From Sabellastarte sp. h YS-2021 (lineage: Eukaryota > Annelida > Polychaeta > Sabellida > Sabellidae): a DNA stretch of 64,000 bases. Location of the stretch: positions 9,241,962-9,305,961 of the forward strand of contig OZ024933.1 of assembly GCA_964017235.1 (NCBI GenBank). Direction: 5' to 3'. The notes under the pieces were generated by a model. The model was not told the origin of the DNA and searched no databases. It was given only the letters and a program-made list of their open reading frames with translations. The position numbers and the translations under genes were made by a program. Positions 11,096-24,200 of this stretch are shown piece after piece (the first letter of the stretch is position 1; every line of letters begins with the position of its first letter).

Positions 11096-11981
11096 CACTC
11101 TCAACCTATTAGTATCATGCTTGGTTTTCAGTGGGCATGGCAGGCATTATTTCATTAATAAATCTAAACTTAAGGAAAAAAAATATTACTCTGAAGTTTC
11201 TTCTACTTCTTTTAATAAGTAAAACACATAATGTAGGATTTCAAGCTACAAATTTTAAGCTGATAATACTGGGTCACCTTCTCTGTCAAGGTGCATGTAC
11301 GCCCAGTACAAATGTAATGTCACTTTTCATCATGGACAAAAAAATATTATCTCCGTCAGTATTTTATCAATGCTCTTTGATATCGATGCACAGAAAATTC
11401 TGGGGCAAACAACTTCTAAAACATTACAAAGAACAGTTTTGATTCATGTTTCAGCACTTTTCAAATTGGCAACATTTGAATGTTTTTTCCAACTTCACTT
11501 TGTATTAAATTACATGCTTTTTGGCTTAAGTGGTGTCACAATATATGTGTGTGTTTGGTTTTTGTTACCATGATAAGCTTGGAATTTGCTTCTTCAAGAC
11601 TTTTAGCTTTAAAATTCTGATGCAGTAAATTCAACCCACTATTGTCATCAAATTACCCCAAGTTTTCCCAATAAAACCACTAGTTTTATACACGACAACA
11701 TTTACCCATTGATATTTTACACAGTGGTAGCAATGAGTTTTTCCATCTTTCTGGCCAATTGTTGTACTTGAAATACTAAAAGACAGAAAATGCTTCCAAA
11801 AGCAATAATAGCAAGTTCTGACACGAGAATGTACCACAAAAACAGTTGAATCTAGGAAATGCTTAACCACAAACCTAATAGCTGCTAACTGAGAGATAGA
11901 AATTATTGTTGTATTTTACACATATTAAATATATATATATATATTCACATAGGTTTTATGAATGTACAATGATGATTTCAG
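11096..11981. other. Non-coding stretch before the receptor exons
   Basis: No Ig-like exon or signal-peptide exon was found here. A short (TA)n run lies at about 11930-11942, immediately upstream of the first recognised receptor exon. The plus-strand open frames at 11131-11573 have no recognisable domain. Confidence 0.35.
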
Positions 11982-12293
11982 CAAATACTATAGCAATAAA
12001 CATGACCAGCTTTCCCAAGGAATCAGTTGAAGAAGGATCAGTAGCTGAATATATGTGTGAGACCAACTGGTCTGACTGTACTGACCCTCCTGCTGTAATA
12101 TGGTTTGTGGATGAAGAGTCTGTAAATGCAAGTGATGTGCACACTATAGAAACTTACTCATCTTCTACTAGTAGAAAAAGTACCAAGAGTACTATGACAT
12201 TTATAGCAGACAGGATGTTCAATAATAAACAAGTGAAATGTATCTTGGGGAATGGTTGCACAAAATTCAATGAACACACACTGAATGTGACAT
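11982..12293 (+). CDS. Receptor exon: Ig-like domain 1
   Basis: A whole Ig-like domain in one exon. The first Cys is in AEYMCETNW, the core Trp in AVIWFVDEE, and the second Cys in NNKQVKCILGNGC. The exon follows an AG at 11980-11981 and stops before GTAGGT, leaving one base of a codon; joined to the next exon this yields a Tyr before PPE, the usual end of an Ig strand G. An upstream AG at 11951-11952 is an alternative acceptor. Earlier exons probably exist because there is no start signal here. Confidence 0.7.
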
Positions 12294-15200
12294 GTAGGTA
12301 TATCTCACCACATGTATAATAAAGGTAGACATGGATTATTCCTACTTTACAGAAATATTTTGTAAACACCCATTTATTTCCAGTTACAACATCTTGACAT
12401 AAAGAAGTAAGCAGTATTTGCCAGAGCACCCTGTATTTTAAACTTTTAATATTTCACTTCTGGTGTGTTCAATTTTTTCTTAAATTGCCACTTGAAAAAG
12501 TTTGTAAATTGATTTTCAATGACATATTAAGTATGGTAAGTTTTTAGATTTTATCAGATTATATTCTTATATCAGTTAAACCAGGTGAACTGTATATGAA
12601 AATAGGAGAGGCAGTGATTATCAACTGATAATTAATTAAAGATTTCTATTTCAAAAAATTTGTGCTATGAGTCAAAATAAAGTGATTTATTGGTTTCAGA
12701 ATGTAAATAAAAGTGATCATTTAGCCAAAATTGAATAACTTTTTACAGGTAAACTTTTTAATATCTAACTATATCAGAGTGATAAACTGGCTAAGCATAT
12801 GACTGTCCTTCAATTTCTACATTTTCGGTGTTTTAATGCACATATCCACATGAACTGCAGGAGGAAGTAGCCTGGCAATAAATAAATATAGGCCTTTGGC
12901 TTATTCAAAATAAATTTGGCAAATTATTTGTTGGAATTTATCTCTTTGATAATAGTTAAAATATGGAGTTTCTATTACTAGCAGCAAAAGCTTGAAACAA
13001 AAGACATTTCTCACATATCAAAATTTGCTAAATATAACACTTATTTACAGCTTTTAGATTATCATTATTTTTATTACTTAGATCCACCTGAAGTATTTGT
13101 AGAAGGTACAAGTATACCTGCTGTGGAATACACAGAAAGAAAATTAGAATGCAAAACAGTAGGTGGAAACCCATCAGATCCAAGTAGCTATAACTATGGG
13201 TGGATGTCCAAGACCACTTATAGAGTCTCAAATACCTTCAAGATACTCTCATCTGGTATGTTTAACTGAAATTACTTTTAACAAATGATTCAGTCTGTAT
13301 AGATTGGGTTTTAATAGAGAAAGTCACATTTGTGTAAAGTGAAATGATGTATTATATTACATTTCACTTGCAGAAAAATAAGAGTGTCCTTAGTGTAAAT
13401 TAACGCCAAAATGAACCCATACTTTAATAAATGGTGCAATTGCACTCTGAAAAAGTACTTCAGAGGAGATGTTAGACTTATTCTCCAGCCTCTGATGAGA
13501 TAGCACGATAAGACTACTAAAATACTGTTGTGTATACAATTACAACAGTTAAGGCCCAATTGAACAACAATTGTTTCAAAGTGAACTCTCACTGTGACCT
13601 ATAGCACTTCTGATTTTGTTTTGCTTTACATTTTACTTGCAGTTGGTTATGTATGTAAATATATATTTTAATATCTTGTACAATACATATTGTAAATAAG
13701 TATTGGAAATTGAATTGCACCTTGCTGGCAATTAGAGACTGTAACACTGATAAAATAGTAAATGATTAAAATGCTATCTGTTCTTCTGGAAACTTATGCA
13801 GCATTATTGCACTGTTTTTTGAGTTTGTCACTGAATGAATGCACATGCATGCGGCGTTTTAGCAAAACTGGAATAAACCTTGATAAAATAATATACATAG
13901 GACAAAATAGTAAATTTTAATTTTAAAATCATGGAATTTAATTCCTTCAATCTTTCAAACAGATATATCTTTATTTAAAGTTATTATGCTTTAGGAATTT
14001 CTATGAAAAATTCTGGAAAAACATTACAGCTCAATAAGCTTGGCTACAAAGAGATGGCAGGTACCTACAAGTGTACTGTGACAGGTATTGGTGGAAACAG
14101 CAGTGGAAATGGTACTCTGGAAGTGTACTGTAAGTATTTATTTGAAAGCTTATACACTGAAAAATTATTTCTTTAGTACACAAGCCAAACATATCTTTTG
14201 AGACTGATCAAAAGTAAATCTAAAAGTGTTTTTCATTGTCAAAAGGAATTTAGGCTGGTGTTTTTCTTTAATTATTTTCATGGAACAAGATGCATTATGG
14301 CTAATCAATAATTTGTATTTGTAAAAATGTATTTAAAAGTTTGAAAATGAACTGTTTGAGATTATTTCCAAATTGTTTCACATAATATCTGAATATTTTG
14401 ATAATATTTCAATATTTTTCAAGCACACAGTGTAGTGCGGGTAACATTTGATAAAAGATTTTTTCACCAATCATTCCAATTTAGGCCATGATAAATACCA
14501 TGAGTAAATATGAGGTAGGACAAAATATTCAAAGAGTATGATTTTTTTTAAAAGGATGGGAAACATGGCAAACTGAAATGCCTTTGTGTGATAAGAAATC
14601 TCTAATGCCAGATTCTTTACTACCACATAAAAATGACCTTTATATTCTCTACTTTGTAGTATTTTATTGCTTAGTAAATCATGTAGTGGGAGTTATGATC
14701 CTTCATGCTTAAATACCATATTTTGTTATATTGGTAGATATTTTTTTTATTTTGAGAAATTATCTGCAGAGTGTGACTTAGTCTGAACCCTAGATATGCC
14801 ATATCATCATGACCTCTTGTACAAATACTTCTTAGCACATCATGCAGATGTTGAACAGAATGGAAGTACTTCAGCTTCATGAATAAAAAAATAGCGTGCA
14901 CTTTTTTCTGGGATTTTATGTCAGTAGAACAGGTAAAATTTGAGTGATCGTGAACTGACGAGCAAGACTTATTTACCTTATTTGTTTTTTGCCAGATGCC
15001 AAATGCTAACATGGCATGTAATTACTCCAACATTTTTATATTCTAATTTTGTGGCTGTAAATTTAAATGATGAACATGGAAACATATTAGCTATACTAAG
15101 GGTCCTTGTAATTGTATTTATACTCAGCATAATATCTCCATATACAACAGGACTCAAAACGGTATTAAACCCATCCGACTGCACAGGTACAGCCCCAACT

Positions 15201-18200
15201 CACAAGTAACTGACATTCCCCTAACGGGAAAGTTAGAGACTCAAGGATAATAATTTATTAATGTCCTTGAGGTTCTTTAGCCTATCACTAGGGATAGGAC
15301 CCAATGACAGAGGACTGCCATTTTAAGTGGTCATCCCAGCCACTATATATCTGCCTGTACCTGGGTTTAAACCCAAGTCCTCTCAGTTCCTCAACAAGTG
15401 TGTTGCCCGCTAGGCTACAGTGGTAGATGTGCCACTTCATGATATTTCTATATATCAGTGTAAATAGACTCCATCATGTAGCAACGTTGTGGTGATTTTT
15501 TCAGATACAGCTAAATCAGAAAATACAGCTGAGGACATGACTGTCTACGCTACCCTGGATTCTGCAGCAAATCTGTCTGTGAAATTTCATATGAATCCTG
15601 TCAGTAATTACACCGTTCATTGGTCCATGGGTACCTCAAATGGCCTGAAAGATAGCAATGTCAATAATACAGTGAAAGGCAATAATGTGAAGACCACCTA
15701 CTTTATCTCAAATGTAAGCAAGCAGCAGCTGGGAAAGTACACAGTTCGAGTCATCAACTCAGCTATTACAAGTGAACACAATGAAGCCATATTCAGTGTC
15801 ACATTAAAATTGCTAGGTAACAAAAATAATATTATGCTATGTTTAAACCTAAAAGTTTGGAAACCAGGTTTTACTTATCTGCATACTATTAAAACACAAA
15901 ATATTAAAGAAACTTTTATTCTGATTTCAGGACAGAATAGCAGTTAGAACTATTGACACCTTTAATACTAGTATTTATTTGGGTAGAGTTACAATGTCCA
16001 TCTTTTCTATGACAATTTCAATGCTATTTCTTAGCGAAAAATATGAGGAAAACAAGGAAAAGGAGGAAAACTAAGTATTAGTATTTCATAATGCATCAAA
16101 ATTACATCGACGAAGTGAACTGCTATAATTAATATACATTATACCACTATATCCACTCATTTAAGAGGTGTTTATGCATGAAATATATAGAAATAAATGG
16201 CATGTATTCCCTGTCAATCCAAGTAACCTATTAAAACTTCTCTGCAGCTGTGTTATTGTCTGCATTTTCTTTAGCAAAGTTCATCTCCAACTATATTTGG
16301 TTTTAACAATCAATGCCAATATGCATAATTTTATAATATAATTATTTACTTCAGGACAATGTAGCAAAATATTGATTTATTTGGACCACCATATCATACC
16401 TTGTCAGATCCCCCAAAAATATTAAATATTTCTGACTTACATCATTATAGTGAAAACTGCTGTGACGACAAAAAAAATTATTTATAATTGGTACCATACT
16501 GCTGTGGTATTTCAAGGTAAATGATATGTTTTAAAAGTTTTAGGAAAAGGCTACCCTTTTGATGAGTTAGGAACAGATTCAGTAAAAATTGTCCCAATGG
16601 CATGCTACAGACTATCATTACCAGACAATGGTAATAATTTGGGTAGGTTTTCAAGTATATTTTTTATAATTTGTTGGAGATGGATGTTCCAAAGACAATA
16701 CAATAGCAAACACTTTTAATAAAGCCCACAGGAACATATTATATTCTATAAATGTTGCATGTAATTTTAGGTCCCCCCGAAAAACCTGTGAATGTAGCTA
16801 TTCTTGCAAAGTCACACACTAGCATAACAATTGCCTGGGAAGCAGGGTTTAATGGTGGATCTGAACAGCACTTTAAAATCCTCTATCGTGAAAAGGGTGA
16901 AAGAAATTACCAGGAAAGCCATGATAGCATCACTGGCCTCAAAACTGGACAGAGCATAAACTACACAATACATGAACTTTATGCAAAGACAGAGTATGAA
17001 ATCATTGTTGTTGCCATAAATCAATTCAAGAACAAATCACAAACCAAAGCTGCTGCAAAATTTGCGATAACTGGAGGTATGATTTCAATGTAAAACACAA
17101 GTTATATCAAAATAATTGTTGATCAAACTGTTTTCAAACTTTAAAAAAGTCAAATAAATCTTTTGACATTGTTTCCTATGTTAATATTCGCTGAGTGGAT
17201 GACAAAGTATAGACCTCTTTTTTAATTTGAAAAGAACACCCAGGTGTTTGATGAAGTATGCTGTACTTTTACACCTGTGGAATACATTCACATTTAGAAC
17301 AATGCTGAGATTAATCACTGCTTAAAGGTGTATATTCATATTTTAAAAGTGCTCTAATTTCATTTTCCATGTATTGATAAGTCTATATAATGGTCATTTG
17401 GGTGAAGATTTTGGAGAAAAAAAGCCTATTAACATATAAAAACAGATGTATTGTTTCATTTTTCACAAGATTCGGGCCGATAAATGGTGATGGCGCTTGT
17501 GAGGCTTGGTATTTTTTATCAAAACAAAAATACGGCAGAAGTCATTTGAACAGCTGTGGCTTACGGGTGATATATCTTTATTTTTAAAAGAAAAGAAGAA
17601 ACCACAAGAAAAAATCTCAAAACTAGGAAGCAACATGGGCATCTTTTGAAGAGTGGATTACTGTGATGACAGATCTAGGCATTTTAATGACTTGTTGCTC
17701 TTGTAGGGTAGGAGTATTATGAAAAAAGCTATAGCCTAATTTAAATATATTCATCTCAATTTCAGTAACACAAACACATTTTATAACTGTGTACCAACAC
17801 AACGGTCTAGTCTCATGTTACATATACTGCTAAAAAAATGTCTGACTTGTCTTTATAGCATTTTTTCCAAAAATATGGATCCCAACTCTTTGGAACATAA
17901 AAGGTTAGCCTTGTAAAAGACACACAGACAGAGAATATATGTATATGAGTTTAAAGTAAATTGGTCTACAGAACTCACAATTAGCTAGCCTTTGCTTACT
18001 GAAAAAATTTACCAAGAACCTACAAATAACTTAATATTCAGCAACTCTTCACTGTTTGTAGAGATTCTGGCAACTCAGTGTAAATTATTACCAATGTAAA
18101 TTACGTTAGAACTAGAACTAAAGGGACATTTTTTAGTACTTTTTTGCATAAATAAAAAGGAAACATGCACATAATGACCAATAATAAACTCATAAAAGAT

Positions 18201-21200
18201 GTACTAGTAAATAAAAACACTGGTGTGTTGACATGTAAAAATAAATTTTATCAGGATTACTGTATTACACTTTATGATTGATAAAAAATATCATGTCTGT
18301 ATTACGGAAAAGTAGAAGTCTTCAGCTTTTTTCACCGAGAAGTCGGGACTTTTTTTTTCAGCTTAAATTCCCCCCAAGAGTGTACAGCTGTTGTGTCCCT
18401 ATGATATTTTATAAAAAAAACAAAATGAGTTTATATATCAGATCATCCCCTATTAGAGTTTTTACATTGTACACCAGTGGGAAGTAAGCAAGGTAGTTAC
18501 ATGCCTAACATGGCAGTGCCTGATTTAAATAAATTTGAGGGGTGGCAACTTTATATATGTGTAGAGCAATATTTGTGTACACATCAAAAACTGGACAATA
18601 TAATGTATTGTCTGTTGGAACCTTTTAAGGACTGGCCAGTAAAATCTCAAGTGGCTGGTTATAAGAAGTTTGTGGTACCTGTTTTTTTACAAATTAGTGT
18701 GTGCTGTCTTGCTAAACTGTGATCACATTTGTGACCCATAGAAGTAACACTTAATTATTTTGTTGATGATTGGAGAGATAACTCTAATTTGACAGTTGAA
18801 CTGAAGCAATGACATTTCATTAGTGTAATATGCCAGCCCCTTAGTTATTGATTGGAAATGGGAAAAAGTCCTACAAAGAAAAGCCCTACAGGAGAAAAGA
18901 ACAACAGTTTTTGATATCCATGTAGAAAAGTAATACACTATTTTCTAGATCCTGGAGGAAGCCCTATGCATTATGGTTAGTTTACAAATGAATCAATTGC
19001 TATTCAAACTACCATATGCTTTCTTGATTACAGTTACTCAATGTTGATGACAACTGATCAAAAAGAACATTACAGTGAAACTTCAAGTAGAAATGGAGTT
19101 TTGTTCCAGAATTTTTACAGTCAGTTGAACTTAGAAGTTGTTTCTAAAGATTGGGATTTGTTTACTTTCCTTTTAAATTGGTGTCCGGATGGGCAGGCGT
19201 CCGGGCAGGCAGGCAGGCACGTAGCAGGAAAAAGAGTGTCCGGACTGTATCTCAGAAACTGTAAGGTGTAGGAAGTTAATATTTGGTAGGAACATTGATT
19301 AGGGGGTGTAGGTGTGCAACATCATAGTGTGCGTTGATTTGTCTTTGCCATAATAACCTTGACCTATAAAATCTGGTCCAGGCCATATCTTGGAAACTGT
19401 AAGATGTAGGAAGTTAACACTTAGTAGGGACATTGATTGGGAGTTGTAGGTGTGTAATGTCATGATATTACCTTGATTTGACTTTTTTATCTTACCATAG
19501 TGGCCTCGACCTTTAAAATTTCATATCACGGTCTTTGTACTGTTTCACTACTTTTATTTTTTGATGGTGTTGAAAACTAGTTCCCCAGGCTGTGGGGATA
19601 TGGGCATCTTTGATGCCATTTTTATATGTTATTTGTATTGTGAATGTTAAAAGTATTTCTCCATATTTTAGTTTGCAGAACAATAATTGTGTATGTGATA
19701 TAGCAAATACTAAAAACAATAACAATTTTGAAATAATAAAAGTGATGTGTAACTTTGAAACAGTTTATGTTTGCAAATTGTACTGTCTGAAAAGGACTGT
19801 TATTGACATTCTCAAAAATGGTGTAGGGTGTTCTCAATGAGAGTCCACAAATTGTATTTAGTTTTTTTTCTGTATGGGTTTTCTCTGCAGGGCTTTCTAT
19901 ACTTTAAATGATGAAAAACTGGTGCAGGACATTTTGGAAAAAAGGAAATACCAAGAAATTGTTATTTGTGTAATGTGATAAAATCCTTCATCACTTCAAC
20001 ATAATGGGTTAATATTAAAATTTTCTTTGTTAATGAGCTGAAACACCTCTTGTACACCACTGACCACCCATACTACCACTGATGGTTACTTTAAGCTCCA
20101 CCCACATACCTGTTAAATGATTTCATTGGTAATTCACATTTAGGTCAGTGTACTACCCTGGGTAGGAATGGTTACAATGTAAAAACTCTATTAATTATTT
20201 GGTACTGTTAGTAAAAATATCTTTCTGCTGCCAACACATGCAGTGTTATTTGTCATCATATTTTGTGACAATTTTTTTGTGGATTATGTCATAGTGGGAG
20301 GTCGCAAATGTCATTTGATATAAATATGCTGGAACAACAAAAACAAAACACATGTGCCGTGTGGTTTAAGTTAAAAGTCTTTATTTCACGACAGGTTAAA
20401 CTTCCAGACAATGAAAATATTGTGAATGTGTTGTTTATGCATAGTTCTAACACTCTGAATAAATTTTGACATTTGACCAATAATTCTGAATATACACCTT
20501 TAAGAAAGTACCTTATATTTGGTTAAAAGATAGTAATGTTCTCCTTTCTGAAGCTTATACCCTCATGTCTCAAATCTAGATCAAACACTAGTTCAGATTC
20601 AGTTAGTCTAAGCATCAAATTATTTTTTAACACTGAGGTGGGAAGCTGAAACAAATCAAAGGCTAATCACAAGCCACAAAGTTTTTAAAAACTGAAACTG
20701 AAATATTAGATATAAAAATATACCTTATGTGTAACATCCTATCCGTTTAAAATTATATTAGTAAAAAACAGAAAAGAAATATAGCCATATATTGCAATAG
20801 TGTATGCAAAATATAGTATCCACAGGCTATCACATACTTTCACTGAAATTGGCCTACAAGTACCAAAGAAAGTCATACCGTTATAATGAAGTTTTACCTA
20901 AGAACTTATAAACAATTTATTCTAAAATGCTTTTTTGCTAACTACTTGTGTCCCAGTTGAGTAGCAAATTTTAAAATCATAATCCTTGATAATCTTTTGG
21001 TGCATTGTGCTATGATCTTATCACACGTATTATTGGCTATTTTTTCCTAAAAGAATGAAATCCTGGTTAATTTGTCTTAAAATATATCTAAATGCCAAAT
21101 ACTGGATATCAGGATATGGATCCTTGTTAATATTTCATCCAAAATGATAAGAAAAAATACACTTTTCTGCTCTTGGTAAAGGTCCTAGCAGGCCGAGAGT

Positions 21201-24200
21201 TTGCAAATTGGTAATGCATTACAGGTTGTCACCTCTGTGTGACACAAAAAATTACCTATGAATGTTTCATTTTTGGATGAAATGGCGATCAATGGTTGGC
21301 CGTACATTTAATTATTGGATACATCTTAACACGTATGGTATACAACATTAAGGAATCAAAATCTATATTTAAAAAAAATCTTGCTTTGGAATATAAGAAG
21401 AACCAGTTTCCAGCAGACTATTCTTTGAGAGTTCCATTCTATACCAGATGAGCTACAAACGAAATCCTAAGTAGGTAAACTAGATAAGACAACATCAACA
21501 TTTAGTGTGAGCCCAAATTAGATTTCTATAATGTGCAAATATTTGCCTATTATTCTATCATGTAGCAGATTTATCTTACAAACATACTCAAGAGTGCTAC
21601 TCATGGAAACAATTGAATATATCTAGTGTCACATAAAACCGTGCATGGAAGATTGTGTAATTTTGCCATTACAGTATTTTTGCTTAATGTTTATTTCATA
21701 CAGATAATGGAAGACTGAATCCAACAACAATTGCTATGGGTGTATCCCTAGGTTTGGCCATCACTATAATTATTATTGGATCTACCCAGTACAAGTCAAG
21801 AAAGTCTCTACAAGGTGCAGTATAACTTGACATTAATCATAATCATATAGCTTTATGCAATTCTTCACCATTGTGATAGAATATAATATGGTTTTATCAC
21901 ATGGCTTCTGCTTTCCAAATTACAGTGGTTATAATCAAATCTTCTGTACTAAAATAAAACTTTTGTGAAATGAGATCTATCCATTTTCAGACATGGAAGA
22001 ATTTTCGTCCTCTTTTGTATGCGGTAAGTGTTCACTGTAAATGTACATGTGTAAATGTATATATGGAAAAGGAAGAATAATACCAGATATTGAACAATCA
22101 CAGAAGTTAAATCCACAACCCTTCTAGTGATAATTTTTTGTCTTTACGTATCAGTGGACAACTGTTGTATTATTATGTTTCCTTTGTGCAATGATTCAAA
22201 AGTGTAATTTCATTTGTTCCTTTATTGACACTACAGTGACTAAGGTCGTAGAGAGATTGCTTACGGAGTATAAGTACTAACGAATATACAAAATTAGGAA
22301 ATTTGCTATTTTAGGACAAACTCCTGGGAGTATGGGGCAGTAAATAGAGATATCAAGTTCTCATGTAAATAATCCATGGACAAAAAAATAAGTCAGTACC
22401 AGACAGAAAACCCATGCATGAAAAATACAGAAAAAGCTTTTGCATAGAGATAGAATTTCAGCTTCCTTTCATTGGGAAATGCATCTGAGCAAATATTATG
22501 GGGCAATTCATTGCAAACTTTTGGAATGTCTTAAGCGACGCTAAAACTCCAGTGCTTGGTATTATATGCTCATCAGGATTCCTGTGTGCAGTACTTATGG
22601 TTTTCAAAAAGGACTAAAATGTGTAAGATAGCTAGTTATCTTATAAGTAATTTGCAAACTAATAAAATGGATTAAAATATGTAAGATAGCTAGTTATCTT
22701 ATAAATAATTTGCAGACCAATGTTGACATTTTAAATACAGATTGCTGTTAAAACCACATATAGTGTTGTGTTGGTGGCCAGTCATACCCAGATTTTTCTG
22801 AATACATTGTAACTGATTCGGATAAAACTATAAATATTCTGCATAAAATACAGTAGGCCAGAGAACTGCTTTTGCCAGGTCTTCTTCTTCATTTCCACTG
22901 CTGCCTGTCTTGACATTGTGGCAAATGGCATTCTAAATGTTTTGTCATTTTCAAAGACATCTGCCATTATCCTTACATTTTTTGTCCCTTTGGTTCTGAA
23001 CCCGCTGATCCTATAGTACTCCATATTACAATTAGTTGCAACCTCTTTGTTGATTTAGTGCATGTCAGGAGACCTGCATTTGCTTTCATACTGCATAGGA
23101 AGAGGGGACTACAGGGAATGCCAGGCATGTACCATTAGATGCAAATGTATGTTGATCACAAGATTTTTGTGCATGACCTGTAACTTCATACTGCGGTATC
23201 TCCTCTGATAAGTTGCCTGTAAAGCTAATATTAGTTGTGTATAAAAAAGCTGCCATGACATTTATACTCCATTCATTCTCACTATTACATCAAGGAGAGA
23301 AGCAAAGACTTGAATTTTTGAATTAATGAAAATAATGAATCTTATTAATATGTGGTTGGCACACGGGCAGTAAATGCTAGGAGGAAAAGGCTGGTCCTTT
23401 ACCGGTTGTCACTGAGACACAAGACAACCAGGAAGCACGGCTCAACTAGGTGACACAATATACTCCCCTGTCAAAGGACACGAAAAGGACTATGATGAAA
23501 CAGTCACCAAAAAGAGGACATTGAAGAAAATCCAGCTGACAGATCAGGAGGATGTCCTAGTAGACTGAACCAAGGACCAGCTCATTGTAAGCAATAAGGG
23601 AAAATAAGGAATACAGGCATGAAGATAACACTCTCAGAAGAGCAGTCTACCATACCTAGTAATGTTAATCATCTGAGAGAGTGGCCTTCCAACAGCCAGA
23701 CACAATCACGGAGGAGGAGGATCTTAAGGTAGGAGACACCAGCTTCAAAGATACACAGGTACTATAGTGTCATGGACTAGTATCCCCAGCCAGCAGTGTG
23801 TCACAGTGACTAAAGACAACCCTTGAGGATCAAACCTATCACCATATCTCCTTGGGTTACTGGATCTCCTGTGAAATGTCAAACATCTATCTAGAGATCT
23901 AGACCAAGTTTTAGCATATAGCCTTTAGAATAATCAATTCTGTTTGACAAAATTTGATTATGCTGCATTGGGTGGACAATGAAGAGGAGACTAAGCATTG
24001 TTTCTTGTATTTTCCTGTTTGTATTATGGAAATAAAGATCAAAAATGAAAATTATGAAAATGCATCACTATTTTATCGTTTAATTACATGTTCTCTTTCT
24101 CTTGGCTTCTGTGTAAGAAATAGCCCATAGTTGTTGGTGTGTGACCGTGGTGACATGTTACGACCTTTGACATGATGGAACCCACAATATATAACTTTTG

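Noticed and set aside
11926-11943. TATA box of the receptor gene in the (TA)n run
   Set aside because: It sits at an exon acceptor in phase 1, so the first exon found is internal and the run is a microsatellite.
12154-12429. Minus-strand open frame over Ig exon 1
   Set aside because: Shadow of the receptor exon on the other strand.
15363-15417. Functional tRNA gene
   Set aside because: Box B and the stems are degenerate, and the tRNA-like part continues into a SINE body.
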